Positions 8,295-17,821 are shown, numbered from the stretch's first letter. The stretch is 64,000 nucleotides of DNA from Acinetobacter junii CIP 64.5 (GCF_000368765.1 NZ_KB849654.1:524043-588042), one strand, 5' to 3'. Program-made: numbers and translations. The notes: generated by a model not told the origin, from the letters alone.

Positions 8295-9167
8295 TTAGTT
8301 TTTATCCAATTGTTGTTTCATGTATTGTTCAACCACATCAAGTACATAGTCCTGACATGCCTCACCCGTAGCAGGATTATATGCACCATTATTGGTAATA
8401 TTATTAGATAAAATTCTTATACCTAAAAATGGAACATTAAACTGATGTGCAATCTGTGCGACGGAAGCTGCCTCCATCTCCTCTACAGAAGTTTGATAAT
8501 TATTATGGAAAAACTGGATTCGATCTAGCTCATTATTCCAAACATCTGCTGAACCAATCGTTCCCTCAACCACATTCCCTTTGCTATAAGAAGCTTTTGC
8601 TTTATGTGCAGCGATCAGTAACTGTTGATCACCTTCAAATTTGCGTATCGCAATCGGTTCAGGGTCAGACTCATCTTCTGGTAACACATCAAATGCCTCT
8701 GTCCATGCCAATGAGTTTGAACCACTCCCTATCGGTAATCTTGGTGTTCTAAACGCACCAATATTTGTCGTGTATTTACCTAATACAATATCAAACACGT
8801 TTAAAGCAGGATCATGCCCGCCTGATGTACCTTGGTTAATAATTGCAATTGGTTTATATCGCTCAATTGCAAGTGCTGTAGCTGCGGCAGAATTACTCAT
8901 GCCCATACGTGTTTTGGACACGATCACTGGATAACCTTTATAAGTTCCTTTCCAAAACTTCCATCCACCCACTGTTTCAACACTGACGTTATCTAATTTT
9001 GATGCCATACGTTCAGATTCGACAGGTAAAGCACCTTGGATCACGATGGGTTGTAATTTAGTTTCTAATTGCTCTGTCTCTTTTGGAGAATCATCACCAT
9101 TACAAGCACTCAGTAAAAATGCACTACACAATCCCAGAATACTTACAGCTCTTTTGACGGACTTCAT
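8295..9167 (-). CDS. Lipoprotein of the purine nucleosidase/phosphorylase (PNP_UDP_1) fold
   Basis: I place the start at the ATG at 9167, not further upstream: it begins a lipoprotein signal (MKSVKRAVSILGLCSAFLLSAC, lipobox LSAC, Cys22), and the longer frame runs into the apbC terminator. The 290-residue protein resembles 5'-methylthioadenosine/S-adenosylhomocysteine nucleosidase: VIQGALPVESERM with Glu50, a glycine-rich INQGTSGG (111-117), EEMEAASVAQIA with Glu232, and RILSNN where the enzyme has a catalytic SD pair. Asn255 replaces that aspartate. The Cys22 anchor implies a periplasmic location, unusual for this fold, so the substrate may be an exogenous nucleoside. The activity is uncertain. 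Confidence 0.75.
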   Translation of the reverse strand: MKSVKRAVSILGLCSAFLLSACNGDDSPKETEQLETKLQPIVIQGALPVESERMASKLDNVSVETVGGWKFWKGTYKGYPVIVSKTRMGMSNSAAATALAIERYKPIAIINQGTSGGHDPALNVFDIVLGKYTTNIGAFRTPRLPIGSGSNSLAWTEAFDVLPEDESDPEPIAIRKFEGDQQLLIAAHKAKASYSKGNVVEGTIGSADVWNNELDRIQFFHNNYQTSVEEMEAASVAQIAHQFNVPFLGIRILSNNITNNGAYNPATGEACQDYVLDVVEQYMKQQLDKN

Positions 9168-9250
9168 ATCATCACTCGAAAATAAAATAGTGATGAAGCA
9201 ACTCTCATGCCATATTTTACCAAACGATATATTTTCAACATCAAACAAAG

Positions 9251-9273
9251 AAAAGCCCAACGAAATGTTGGGC
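9251..9273 (-). terminator. Terminator downstream of apbC
   Basis: GCCCAAC and GTTGGGC form a 7-bp stem with a 5-base loop. On the minus strand it is followed by TTTTCTTTG. It lies about 20 bases past the apbC stop. Confidence 0.8.
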
Positions 9274-9294
9274 CGAACTTAAAATAACCATCAG

Positions 9295-10524
9295 TTAGAA
9301 AATGCGCTTGTCATCTCTCTGACGTTTTGGAAGTTTTTCCATCTGTTTTAAGACACTTTCCGCAATATTGATATAGCTTTCAGAAGCGACATCTTGTGCG
9401 ATGACACTTGGTTTACCATTATCGGCATTCTCTCGGATTTTTGCATCTAAAGGTAAACGACCTAGTAAAGGTATGTCATATTGTTCAGAAAGCTGATCAC
9501 CACCACCCGTACCAAATATTTGCTCTTCATGTCCACAGTTAGAACAAACATGTGTTGACATATTCTCAATCACACCGAGTACAGGAATATTCACTTTATT
9601 AAATAATTCAATCCCTTTTACCGCATCCATTAAGGCAACATTTTGCGGTGTAGTAACAATTACCGCACCAGTCACTGGGATACGCTGTGCAAGCGTTAAT
9701 TGAATATCGCCAGTACCTGGTGGCATATCGATAACCAATACATCCAAATCTGGCCACAGAGTTTGATTAAATAACTGCATCAATGCGCCAGTGGCTTTAG
9801 GGCCACGCCATGCTACAGGAGTGTTATGCGCACCAATCAAATGACCGATTGAAATCACGGCCATACCATAAGCATCTAAAGGAACAAAATGTTCATTTTC
9901 AATCTGTGGTGTACGACCAGCATTGCCCAACATAGTTGGAATACTTGGACCATAGATATCTGCATCCAACACCCCAACTTTTAAACCGAGTTTTTGCAAT
10001 GCGAGCGCAAGATTCACAGTTGTGGTTGATTTACCTACACCACCTTTACCCGACGATACCAAGATTACGTTTTGAATACGTGGATGTGGAGCAACATCTC
10101 GTTGTTGTGGTGCAGCTTTCTCAATCGGAGGATTATTTGGGTCAGCTTCAGCTTTAGGAGATGCATCCATCACTGGAGGAAGGTTGGTGTTTTGTGCTTT
10201 TGGTTTAGATGAACAACTATGTCCCGCCTCGCCATGGGCAGCATGTTTCTGCTGAATAATATGCAGATTGAGTTCTTGGATACCACACTTTTCTAAGGCA
10301 TCTGCAAGTTCATCATGGATTTGTTGTAAATGATCTTTTTCTTCAGGAAATGTATTGATCGTGAGCTGTAGGATGCGACCTTGAACATTAACTTGGCTGA
10401 TACGATCTTTCAAGGCATTTTCAGAGTTTGGAAGAATATAATTTTGAAGGACTGTTTGGATTTCATCTTCCTTCACTTCTTGCGCAGGCGAAAAAACGGA
10501 TTTTAAGGAAGAAAGCCACGACAT
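9295..10524 (-). CDS. apbC: Iron-sulfur cluster carrier protein ApbC (Mrp)
   Basis: A P-loop ATPase of the Mrp/NBP35 family that carries and transfers Fe-S clusters in the cytoplasm. The N-terminus (about 1-100) is a MIP18/DUF59-like domain. A Pro-rich linker follows, then the deviant Walker A motif SSGKGGVGKST near residue 160, a switch region VIDMPPGTGD, and CSNCG near residue 330, the CxxC that binds the bridging cluster. The start is the ATG at 10524 (MSWLSS), with GGAG 7 bases upstream; the TTG 12 bases earlier overlaps that site. The length is near 409 residues, slightly longer than E. coli ApbC. It could help mature the eight or more clusters of the complex I encoded in the same window (inference). 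Confidence 0.93.
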   Translation of the reverse strand: MSWLSSLKSVFSPAQEVKEDEIQTVLQNYILPNSENALKDRISQVNVQGRILQLTINTFPEEKDHLQQIHDELADALEKCGIQELNLHIIQQKHAAHGEAGHSCSSKPKAQNTNLPPVMDASPKAEADPNNPPIEKAAPQQRDVAPHPRIQNVILVSSGKGGVGKSTTTVNLALALQKLGLKVGVLDADIYGPSIPTMLGNAGRTPQIENEHFVPLDAYGMAVISIGHLIGAHNTPVAWRGPKATGALMQLFNQTLWPDLDVLVIDMPPGTGDIQLTLAQRIPVTGAVIVTTPQNVALMDAVKGIELFNKVNIPVLGVIENMSTHVCSNCGHEEQIFGTGGGDQLSEQYDIPLLGRLPLDAKIRENADNGKPSVIAQDVASESYINIAESVLKQMEKLPKRQRDDKRIF

Positions 10525-10674
10525 TTTGTACTCCAAAAACTGATCATACTCACTGAATGTGGTTAGTTTAGCAGTATTGGAGATTCGACGCTCATATCAA
10601 AGACCGTAATTGCTCAATTTTATGTCGCAATTTATCTTTGCCTATCAGCGTCGATTGTTAAAGCTTTATCGTGA

Positions 10675-11211
10675 TTAGCCTTTGAATTTATTGATCGTAT
10701 CAGTGGCAGCTTTCTTTAAATCATCTAACTTGCTGCTAGCTTGAGCTTTCAGATCATCAAATTTTGCAGCTGCCTCATCTTTTAACTCAGCTGCTTTGGC
10801 TTTTGCATCTTCTAATTTATGCGTTGCCTCTTCTTTTAAGTGATCTAATTTCTCTTTGGCAGCATGTTGAGTATCCGCCAGTTTTTCTTTTAACTCATCT
10901 GCTTTAGCTGATAATGCAGCTTTACTTTCACCGTATTGATCGCTTGCATTGGTCTTTAAATCATCTAAAGCTTGCTCGCCTTTTTGCTTCAACTCATTGG
11001 CTTTATCTTTAGCTTGCTGTAAATCAGCTTTAGTTTGATCAATATCTTTCGCTGCGAAGTTTTTTACATCCTCCACAGTTTCCTGACCTTTTTGTTTGAT
11101 ATCACTTCCAAGCTCGCTGACTTTATCTTTAGCCTGCTGAAAGTCTGCTTTGGTTTGCTCTAAATCTTTTGCTGCGAACTGTTTTAACTGATCAATTTTG
11201 TCATTACTCAT
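10675..11211 (-). CDS. Hydrophilin/LEA-like repeat protein
   Basis: A 178-residue, highly charged protein made almost wholly of Ala, Lys, Asp, Glu, Leu and Gln, with no Cys or Trp. Two copies of a roughly 40-residue unit (each with AAKD..QTKAD.QQAKDK) occupy residues 13-90, then shorter 11-residue-like units (A..KLDDLKAQA) run to the end. The pattern is that of late embryogenesis abundant proteins and apolipoprotein-like amphipathic helices. No signal peptide is seen, so it should be cytoplasmic. Acinetobacter baumannii has hydrophilins that aid desiccation tolerance (DtpA, DtpB); whether this is one of them I cannot tell. Confidence 0.7.
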   Translation of the reverse strand: MSNDKIDQLKQFAAKDLEQTKADFQQAKDKVSELGSDIKQKGQETVEDVKNFAAKDIDQTKADLQQAKDKANELKQKGEQALDDLKTNASDQYGESKAALSAKADELKEKLADTQHAAKEKLDHLKEEATHKLEDAKAKAAELKDEAAAKFDDLKAQASSKLDDLKKAATDTINKFKG

Positions 11212-11403
11212 GTCTTGTTCCTCTTGTTATTTCGTAAAAGCTGTCGTTGATTTCTATTACAGTTATACAAGATTCTACCTACACTTATCGTGTTTGCTGC
11301 AAATTGAAACAAATGGGATACAGGATGATTCAAATTTATTGCTGATTAATAACCATTTGAATTTTCATATATAAAAATCATATAAATGCATAACACAACT
11401 AAA

Positions 11404-11952
11404 TTACTTGATACGAGCAGACTGCTGAATCTCATACAATACATGCCAACTTAATGGATGATCTTGAGCTAGAGCAGGATGTTGAAATTCTACTAATTTC
11501 CTCATCCCTAAGCTTTGCATAAGCGCTTGTGATCGCAGATTTTCTAAAGTGGTAAAAGACACAACAGTTTCAAGCTGCAAATGATTAAAAGCAAAATCTA
11601 AGGCTGCATTTGCTGCTTCTTTTGCATAACCTTTGCCCCAAAATGGTTGATCTAAGCGCCAGCCAATTTCAACACAAGGCGAAAATGAAAACTGTGTGGG
11701 TTGATCATGTAATCCTACCAAGCCTATCAATTGTTGAGTCTGTTTTAATTCTACTGCCCAAAAGCCCCAACCCTGTTTTTCAATAATTGCCTTTAATTTA
11801 TCTATATATACATCGCTTTCAGCGCGCGTTAAAACTTTTGGAAAATACCGCATAACCTCTGGATTAGCACTCATCTCTGCAAAAGGTAAATAATCCGTGT
11901 CTCGCCATTGGCGTAAAATCAGTCTTGGTGTTTCGATCATTTTTAGAACCAT
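11404..11952 (-). CDS. GNAT family N-acetyltransferase (RimJ/RimL type)
   Basis: A 182-residue protein. IETPRLILRQWRDTDY at the start, GWGFWAVELK and IGLVGLHDQ in the middle, and the acetyl-CoA loop PFWGKGYAKEAANAAL (about residues 98-113), followed by ENLRSQALMQSLGMRKL, match the RimJ/RimL-like acetyltransferase fold. The acceptor could be a protein N-terminus or a small molecule. The start is uncertain: MIETPR at 11940 is an equal candidate, and neither ATG has a good ribosome binding site. Confidence 0.85.
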   Translation of the reverse strand: MVLKMIETPRLILRQWRDTDYLPFAEMSANPEVMRYFPKVLTRAESDVYIDKLKAIIEKQGWGFWAVELKQTQQLIGLVGLHDQPTQFSFSPCVEIGWRLDQPFWGKGYAKEAANAALDFAFNHLQLETVVSFTTLENLRSQALMQSLGMRKLVEFQHPALAQDHPLSWHVLYEIQQSARIK

Positions 11953-12047
11953 TAAATTTGTATTAAAAACTATTCACAATATAGGGAATTAGATCAGATA
12001 TACTTTTGCGCTATCGTGAAATTAACCTGACTTATAAAGCTTTATAT

Positions 12048-12545
12048 ATGAATGAAAATGAACTTCTAGAAATTCAAAATGAACTGCAAGCTCAACAAAA
12101 GCGCCTGAACTATATTCTTTCGAGTAAAAGAAGAATCCAAAGCATGATTGATTCTTTTGAAGGTGATTTGGCAGAACAATTACTTCCTGTCATTCATAAT
12201 GAAAGCAACGATTATGCTGGAATCGCAACAAGTTTGGCACTTTCAATTTGTTGGAAATTTTCAAAAGTTGAATTCCCAAAGACCGTTCATTGGTGCAGTG
12301 AATTAAGTATTAGCGATCTACAAGTTAAAGATGAATTTACCGCTGTAATTAAAGCCCAAGCTTGGTTGGGAACTTTAGGAAGTGATGAGCTTTGGCAAAC
12401 GCCACTCTTTGCCGAAATTACAGTTGATCCAAAAACCAATAGTTTAAAAAGCTATCACATCCATTTCTTATCTAAAGGGAAAATCATCTCTTTAAGAAAG
12501 AACGCTAAGCAAAGTGTTACCGTTAAGCAGATGCAGAGTATGTAA
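12048..12545 (+). CDS. Hypothetical protein with N-terminal coiled coil
   Basis: I do not recognise this 165-residue protein. The start is taken as the ATG at 12048 (MNENELLEIQNEL); the frame extends upstream only to a TTG at 12006 with no better signal. Residues 2-35 are a likely coiled coil (ELLEIQNELQAQQKRLNYIL), and the rest is a mixed alpha/beta soluble domain ending in a basic tail. No signal peptide or membrane span is seen. It lies between divergent and convergent genes and appears monocistronic. Confidence 0.6.
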   Translation: MNENELLEIQNELQAQQKRLNYILSSKRRIQSMIDSFEGDLAEQLLPVIHNESNDYAGIATSLALSICWKFSKVEFPKTVHWCSELSISDLQVKDEFTAVIKAQAWLGTLGSDELWQTPLFAEITVDPKTNSLKSYHIHFLSKGKIISLRKNAKQSVTVKQMQSM

Positions 12546-12570
12546 TCCTTTGGGATACATACTTTTTTAA

Positions 12571-13032
12571 TCAAAATAAGATCATGTTCTTCTTTTGATT
12601 TACTTTATTCATCACAAAATAACAACTGTTCGCCCCCATACAACTCAAAGCCAAAATCGGCAGCATCATGAAATACATCACAACACCAATTTTTAAAGTT
12701 GAAAAATCAATGTGGTTCACTTGATCTTCGAACAGAATCATTAAGACCAGTAAAGCCCAAGCAATTAAGATCACAAAACTTATTTTTAAAAACTGGTATG
12801 AATCAAAAATCTGAGTGGGCAGTTTCAATACTGCAAAAACAATCAGATAAAAGATAAAAGCCAAAACGATGAGGATTGGGGTCAAATACATCATAACTTC
12901 CATGCCATCACTGACTACATGAAGCAGATGATTCTGTCGATAATTTAAGAACAAACAAAATGGAATCACAAAACTAAAAACAGAAACTAAACTGGCTGAG
13001 ACTGATGAAAAAACTAATGACCAAGACCTCAT
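12571..13032 (-). CDS. Hypothetical four-helix inner-membrane protein
   Basis: The start is the ATG at 13032 (MRSWSLVF), with AGAGG about 9 bases upstream; the longer frame begins with TTG and a hydrophilic leader without support. The 153-residue protein has four hydrophobic segments, roughly residues 5-30, 43-68, 80-98 and 112-135. I do not recognise a family. It is convergent with the gene at 12048 and upstream of, and divergent from, metG. Confidence 0.55.
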   Translation of the reverse strand: MRSWSLVFSSVSASLVSVFSFVIPFCLFLNYRQNHLLHVVSDGMEVMMYLTPILIVLAFIFYLIVFAVLKLPTQIFDSYQFLKISFVILIAWALLVLMILFEDQVNHIDFSTLKIGVVMYFMMLPILALSCMGANSCYFVMNKVNQKKNMILF

Positions 13033-13232
13033 TTTTATTTTCCTCTCTTTGATATTGTGATTATTCTCGATCAAACAGATGTACTTTGATTGAAGCCAAA
13101 GTGAAGCTTGTATGAAGTTTCAAAATAAGATTCCCTTCAGGCTAAAAAGATTTCACCGATTCCCTTGTGCAAGTCGCTCTTAAGTCATGTAAAATCATCC
13201 ACCTTGTAAATACGAATGAGAGAACAATATCC

Positions 13233-15290
13233 GTGCGTAAAATTTTAGTCACCAATGCCCTTCCTTATGCCAATGGTCCTATCCATATGGGTCACTTACT
13301 CGGTTATATCCAAGCAGATATTTGGGTTCGTGCGATGCGTGCAATGGGTCATGACGTGACTTACGTATGTGCGGATGATGCTCATGGCACAGCGATCATG
13401 TTACGTGCTGAAGCGAATGGCATTAGCCCTGAAGCGCAAATTGCCAATGTTCAGAAAGAACACATTCGTGATTTTGATGGTTTTGGTGTGCATTTCGATC
13501 ATTATGATTCAACTCATAGCGATGCAAACAAAGCACGTGCATCTGAGATTTATATTAAAAACCGTGAAGCAGGCAATATCGCTGTTCGCCCTGTCACACA
13601 ATTATTTGATCCTGAAAAAGGCATGTTCTTGTCTGATCGTTTCATTAAAGGCACGTGCCCGAAATGTAAAGCGGAAGATCAATACGGCGACTCATGTGAA
13701 GTCTGCGGTACAACCTATAACGCGACCGAGTTATTAAACCCACGCTCAACATTGAGTGGTGCAACGCCAGTTGAGAAATCATCAGATCACTATTTCTTTA
13801 AACTACCGAATTTCTCAGAATACTTACAGAAATGGACACGTGATCAAGGTCGTTTACCATTGTCTATTGCCAACAAGCTAGATGAATGGTTTGAATCGGG
13901 TTTATCAGATTGGGATATTTCGCGTGATGCGCCTTATTTCGGTTTTGAAATTCCAGATGCTCCAAACAAATATTTCTATGTTTGGGTAGATGCTCCGATT
14001 GGTTATATGTCGAGTTTTGAAAACTACATCAAAACTAAACGCCCTGATCTAAGCTTTGATGATTTCTGGAAAAAAGACAGCGACAAAGAAGTTTATCACT
14101 TCATTGGTAAAGACATTGTTTACTTCCATGCACTGTTCTGGCCTGCAATGCTTGAAGGTGCGAACTATCGCACGCCATCTGGTTTATTCGTAAATGGTTT
14201 CTTAACGGTGAACGGTCAGAAGATGTCGAAGTCTCGCGGTACATTCATTAAAGCTGAAACTTATTTACAGCACTTGAATCCTGAATATTTACGTTATTAC
14301 TTTGCTTCTAAGCTTTCAGACAAAGTTGAAGATTCGGATTTGAATTTGGATGACTTCGTTCAGAAAGTGAATTCTGACCTTGTCGGTAAAGTAGTGAATA
14401 TTGCCAGCCGTTGTGCAAAATTCATTAACAGCAATTTCAATAATACACTTTCAAGCACATGCGATGAACCTGAATTGGTTCAAAGCTTTATTGATGCAGG
14501 AGATTCAATTGCTCAAGCCTACGAAGCACGAGAATTCTCTGCTGCTATTCGTGAAATCATGGCACTTGCAGACAAAGCGAATCAATATATTGATGAGAAA
14601 AAACCGTGGGCGCTTGCGAAGCAAGAAGGTCAAGAACAACAAGTTCATGATGTTTGCTCAGTTGGTATCAACTTATTCCGTCAGCTTGCAATTTACTTGG
14701 CTCCTGTTCTTCCAACACTTGCGACTCAAGTTCAGTCTTTCTTACAACTTGAAAGCTTTGACTTTGCATCACGTCAGCAAATCCTCGTTGCACACAAAAT
14801 TGCACAATTCCAACCACTGATGCAGCGTGTTGATCCTAAAGCAGTTGCTGCAATGGTTGATGCATCTAAAGACTCTTTAGCTGCTGCGGCAGAAACACCA
14901 AAAGTGGAAAAGAAAAAAGAAAAGAAAGCTGAGAAGAAGCCTGAGCCTAAAGTGGGTGAAGCTGAAATTATTGGTATTGAAGACTTTATGAAAGTTGACC
15001 TACGTGTAGCTGAAGTTTTAGAAGCTTCAACTGTCGAGGGTTCTGATAAATTACTTCAACTTACTTTAAATGTTGGTGAAGCTGAACCACGCAATGTGTT
15101 TAGTGGTATTCGTGAGTTTTATCAGCCCGAAGACTTAAAAGGCAAATTGGTGGTGATGGTGGCTAACCTTGCGCCACGTAAGATGCGTTTTGGTATTTCT
15201 AACGGTATGGTACTTGCAGCGGGTAATGGTGAAGGTGTTTGGGTGATTTCACCTGAATCTGGTGCTAAAGCTGGTGATAAAGTTTCTTAA
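13233..15290 (+). CDS. metG: Methionyl-tRNA synthetase
   Basis: Charges initiator and elongator tRNA-Met with methionine in the cytoplasm. The start is the GTG at 13233 ([15 protein letters not shown]), giving 685 residues against 677 in E. coli; the upstream part of the frame encodes nothing family-like. The class I signature is [12 protein letters not shown] (HIGH equivalent HMGH) and KMSKSRG is the second. Zinc-binding CPKC and CEVCG pairs identify the two-knuckle E. coli-like form. A Lys/Glu/Ala-rich linker ([15 protein letters not shown]) leads to the C-terminal EMAP-like tRNA-binding dimerisation domain ([12 protein letters not shown]...[18 protein letters not shown]). Confidence 0.97.
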   Translation: MRKILVTNALPYANGPIHMGHLLGYIQADIWVRAMRAMGHDVTYVCADDAHGTAIMLRAEANGISPEAQIANVQKEHIRDFDGFGVHFDHYDSTHSDANKARASEIYIKNREAGNIAVRPVTQLFDPEKGMFLSDRFIKGTCPKCKAEDQYGDSCEVCGTTYNATELLNPRSTLSGATPVEKSSDHYFFKLPNFSEYLQKWTRDQGRLPLSIANKLDEWFESGLSDWDISRDAPYFGFEIPDAPNKYFYVWVDAPIGYMSSFENYIKTKRPDLSFDDFWKKDSDKEVYHFIGKDIVYFHALFWPAMLEGANYRTPSGLFVNGFLTVNGQKMSKSRGTFIKAETYLQHLNPEYLRYYFASKLSDKVEDSDLNLDDFVQKVNSDLVGKVVNIASRCAKFINSNFNNTLSSTCDEPELVQSFIDAGDSIAQAYEAREFSAAIREIMALADKANQYIDEKKPWALAKQEGQEQQVHDVCSVGINLFRQLAIYLAPVLPTLATQVQSFLQLESFDFASRQQILVAHKIAQFQPLMQRVDPKAVAAMVDASKDSLAAAAETPKVEKKKEKKAEKKPEPKVGEAEIIGIEDFMKVDLRVAEVLEASTVEGSDKLLQLTLNVGEAEPRNVFSGIREFYQPEDLKGKLVVMVANLAPRKMRFGISNGMVLAAGNGEGVWVISPESGAKAGDKVS

Positions 15291-15310
15291 GATTTTAAAT
15301 CTAAGATGAG

Positions 15311-15339
15311 AAAAGCCTCTACGTTGTAGGGGCTTTTTT
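15311..15339 (+). terminator. metG terminator
   Basis: AGCCTCTAC-GTT-GTAGGGGCT is a 9-bp stem with one G-T pair, followed by T6. The same sequence recurs at 15801-15829. Confidence 0.9.
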
Positions 15340-15430
15340 ATACCATTTATATAATTTATTTTCTTGTTTTAAAAAAATATATCGATAAAATAAAAGCGCT
15401 TTTTATTTTTTATAACTATCCGGGGTATGC

Positions 15431-15787
15431 ATGAAAAAATTACTAGTTTCAGTTCTAGCGATGTCAACAATTGCATTTACAGGCTGTTCAGTTCGTATGG
15501 CAGACATGACTGTAGCTTCTACGAAGAACTATAACTTGAACTCAAACCAATTTGTGAAGGGTGAGCGTGTCACAGGTGAAGATAAGGTTCCGGTAGTTTT
15601 ATTCCCATTAGGTATTCCTAACTTCAAAACAGCGGTAGATCGTGCAATTGAAAAAGATCGTTGTGCTGTGGCTTTATCTGATGTTGTTATTACTCAATTG
15701 AATCAAGCATTTATTGTGGGGCAGATTGGTTACCGTGTTGAAGGTACTCAAGTAATTGACCGTTCACAGCCAGAATGTAAAAAATAA
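15431..15787 (+). CDS. Small lipoprotein of unknown function
   Basis: A 118-residue protein. The signal peptide MKKLLVSVLAMSTIAFTGC ends in a lipobox (FTGC, Cys19), predicting lipid modification and membrane anchoring. The mature part is a small beta-rich domain with Cys77 and Cys116 as a possible disulfide (residues ...KDRCAVALSDVV and ...PECKK). Serine at +2 predicts sorting to the outer membrane. It resembles short lipoproteins found beside diverse genes, and I do not know its function. It has its own terminator. Confidence 0.75.
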   Translation: MKKLLVSVLAMSTIAFTGCSVRMADMTVASTKNYNLNSNQFVKGERVTGEDKVPVVLFPLGIPNFKTAVDRAIEKDRCAVALSDVVITQLNQAFIVGQIGYRVEGTQVIDRSQPECKK

Positions 15788-15799
15788 TTTTTAGTTGTA

Positions 15800-15829
15800 A
15801 AAAAGCCTCTACGTTGTAGGGGCTTTTTT
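15800..15829 (+). terminator. Terminator of the lipoprotein gene (copy of the metG terminator)
   Basis: The hairpin and T6 tract are identical, base for base, to the terminator at 15311-15339. Confidence 0.9.
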
Positions 15830-15840
15830 GTTTTTGGGAT

Positions 15841-16102
15841 TTCCCTCACCCCGACCCTTCCCCATGGGGAGAATCCATTATTAAATCAATATTGGAATGT
15901 TACCTTACGAAGTTGAATTTCTTATACGTCAAAAGTAAGGTAAATATAGCTAAATTCTAAAAACACTAGCACATGGAAACATCTGTAAAACCTAATTTCC
16001 TATGGTTTTAGGTGTGATAATAAATTAAGTATTCAGCTATAGTATATAACCTTCATCCCAACCTTTTCCCTGAGCCATATGTGGCGCAAGAAAAAGAGCT
16101 TT
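15841..16102. repeat. Intergenic region with two degenerate C-rich repeat remnants
   Basis: The gap between the lipoprotein terminator and the next gene has no coding sequence. Two C-rich tracts, CCCTCACCCCGACCCTTCCC near 15843 and TTCATCCCAACCTTTTCCC near 16051, resemble each other and contrast with the AT-rich surroundings. The first runs into the palindrome CCCCATGGGG. They look like decayed copies of a short interspersed repeat. Confidence 0.4.
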
Positions 16103-16172
16103 CAAAAAATTTTAAAATTTATATTTAAGTATGATAAAAAATACCCATCCCTTTAAAACTTATAAGAACCCC

Positions 16173-17138
16173 ATGAAAACATTTACCCCCCTATTCCTCG
16201 TATTCGCTCTAAGCACCACAGCCCATACCATCCAAGCTGCTGAATCCACCATCTCCCTACAAAAACAAGTTGCTGGTTACTACCAATATCAAGCTGGTGA
16301 CGTACAGATCACTGCCCTGCTCGATGGTACAAACTTCATGTCACCAAGCTTGTTTAAAGATATTCCACAACAACAAGTTCACGAGATTTTAAAGAAATAC
16401 TATGCAAATCAAGAGAAAGGCGTACAAACCTCAGTAAATGCCTTCCTCGTTAATACAGGAAAATCTCTAGTATTAGTGGATAGCGGTGCAGCTAGTTGTT
16501 TTGGTGCTCATTTAGGTTCAGTTTTAACGAACCTAAAAGCATCAGGCTATCAACCTGAACAAGTCGATACCATTCTACTCACACATCTACATCCCGATCA
16601 TGTCTGTGGAATCAGTAAAGATGGCGTTGCCAATTTCCCTAATGCGACAGTCTATGTATCTGATGATGAAGCAAAATATTGGCTAGATCCCAAACAAGCG
16701 GCAAAATTACCAAAAGATAAACAAGCCAATTACTCAGGCACGGTTGAGAAAATTAAACAAGCGATTGCGCCTTACCAAGCCAAACAACGCTTTAAAACCT
16801 ATAAACTCGGTGATGACATTCAAGGTTTTAAAGTCATTAACACGGCGGGACATACACCTGGGCATTTTAGTTATGAATTAAAAACCAAAGATGAAAACGT
16901 GGTGTTTATTGGAGATATCGTCCATTCACATACTGTGCAATTTGATAAACCTGAAACGGCAATCGAATACGATATAGACCCGAAAAAAGCAGTTGAAACA
17001 CGTTTAAAGCAATTCGCAAATTTTGCTAAAAATGGACAAACCATTGCCGCTCCACATTTACCGTTCCCCGGCATTGGACATATTTATTCAGCAGATGGAA
17101 AGAGCTATCAATGGATTCCTGTACATTTTAAAGATTAA
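16173..17138 (+). CDS. Exported metallo-beta-lactamase-fold hydrolase
   Basis: From the ATG at 16173 the protein is 321 residues, beginning with a signal peptide (MKTFTPLFLVFALSTTAHTIQA) that predicts a periplasmic location. HLHPDH at residues 138-143 is the zinc-binding HxHxDH motif. GHTPGHFSYEL, FIGDIVHSH (aspartate and histidine ligands) and APHLPFPGIGHI complete the fold. It resembles quorum-quenching lactonase-like and other broad MBL hydrolases; the substrate is not predictable. The ATG at 16131 would add 14 hydrophilic residues before the signal peptide and is less likely. Confidence 0.85.
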   Translation: MKTFTPLFLVFALSTTAHTIQAAESTISLQKQVAGYYQYQAGDVQITALLDGTNFMSPSLFKDIPQQQVHEILKKYYANQEKGVQTSVNAFLVNTGKSLVLVDSGAASCFGAHLGSVLTNLKASGYQPEQVDTILLTHLHPDHVCGISKDGVANFPNATVYVSDDEAKYWLDPKQAAKLPKDKQANYSGTVEKIKQAIAPYQAKQRFKTYKLGDDIQGFKVINTAGHTPGHFSYELKTKDENVVFIGDIVHSHTVQFDKPETAIEYDIDPKKAVETRLKQFANFAKNGQTIAAPHLPFPGIGHIYSADGKSYQWIPVHFKD

Positions 17139-17163
17139 GACAAATGAGCTGATTTTAGGCAAT

Positions 17164-17191
17164 AAAAAGCGACTTCCATAGTCGCTTTTTT
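17164..17191. terminator. Bidirectional terminator between convergent genes
   Basis: AAAAAGCGACT and AGTCGCTTTTT form an 11-bp stem with a 5- to 6-base loop, followed by T tracts on both strands. It separates the MBL-fold gene from the LysE-type gene. Confidence 0.88.
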
Positions 17192-17197
17192 ACGGTA

Positions 17198-17821
17198 TCA
17201 CTTCATTCCAAAGATCAACTTCAATCCAAGCAAGGTCATGACACCACCTGCGATACGATCAAAAACAGCTTTAGATTTTAAATAAACTTTACGTGGTCCT
17301 TCTGCTGACAATGCAACAGCCACTAGAGAATACCAACCTGCATCAATAAAGAAACACAAAATTGGCAACACCACATAGAAATAAGTTGGAATTTCTTTAG
17401 GTAATAAAGCAGTAAAAATACTGGCAAGCACGATTGCAATTTTAGGATTACTCAACTGCGTGATAAGACCTAAACGAAAAGCTTGTGCATAGCTCATGTT
17501 ATGAACTGCACCCTCCGTTGATGCCATTGGTTCTTTAGCATGTTTAATAATTTTATATGCGAGCCAAAGTAAATACAGACCACCAAAGATTTTTAAAGCC
17601 AAATATGCTGAAGGCACTGCAAGTAAGATCGCCTGTAATCCCATCACAGCTAGAAAACCAAACAACGCTGCACCCGTACCTGTGCCAAGCGCAGTAAATA
17701 AACCATGTTTACGTGAAATCGCAATCGAGTTTTTTGCAACATAAATAAATGTCGGACCAGGGCTAATCGCACCTAACATCAATGCCAATGTAATCGAGCC
17801 TAAAATCAATATTGATTCCAA
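17198..17821 (-). CDS. LysE/RhtB family amino-acid exporter
   Basis: An inner-membrane protein of about 207 residues with six hydrophobic segments. The motif GAISPGPTFIYVAKNSI near the N-terminus and LITQLSNPKIAIVLASIF in the second half are family hallmarks. No ATG opens this frame; a TTG at 17821 has GAGG 6 bases upstream, and a second TTG at 17833 overlaps that GAGG, so 17821 is preferred. It is only distantly similar to the LysE-type gene at 6800-7393. The substrate is unknown. Confidence 0.82.
   Translation of the reverse strand: MESILILGSITLALMLGAISPGPTFIYVAKNSIAISRKHGLFTALGTGTGAALFGFLAVMGLQAILLAVPSAYLALKIFGGLYLLWLAYKIIKHAKEPMASTEGAVHNMSYAQAFRLGLITQLSNPKIAIVLASIFTALLPKEIPTYFYVVLPILCFFIDAGWYSLVAVALSAEGPRKVYLKSKAVFDRIAGGVMTLLGLKLIFGMK

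Noticed and set aside
9168..9260. N-terminal extension of the nucleosidase-like gene
   Set aside because: It covers the apbC terminator and is not needed, since the lipoprotein signal starts at 9167.
13167..13232. N-terminal extension of metG
   Set aside because: These 22 residues are unlike any methionyl-tRNA synthetase; the GTG at 13233 fits the family start.
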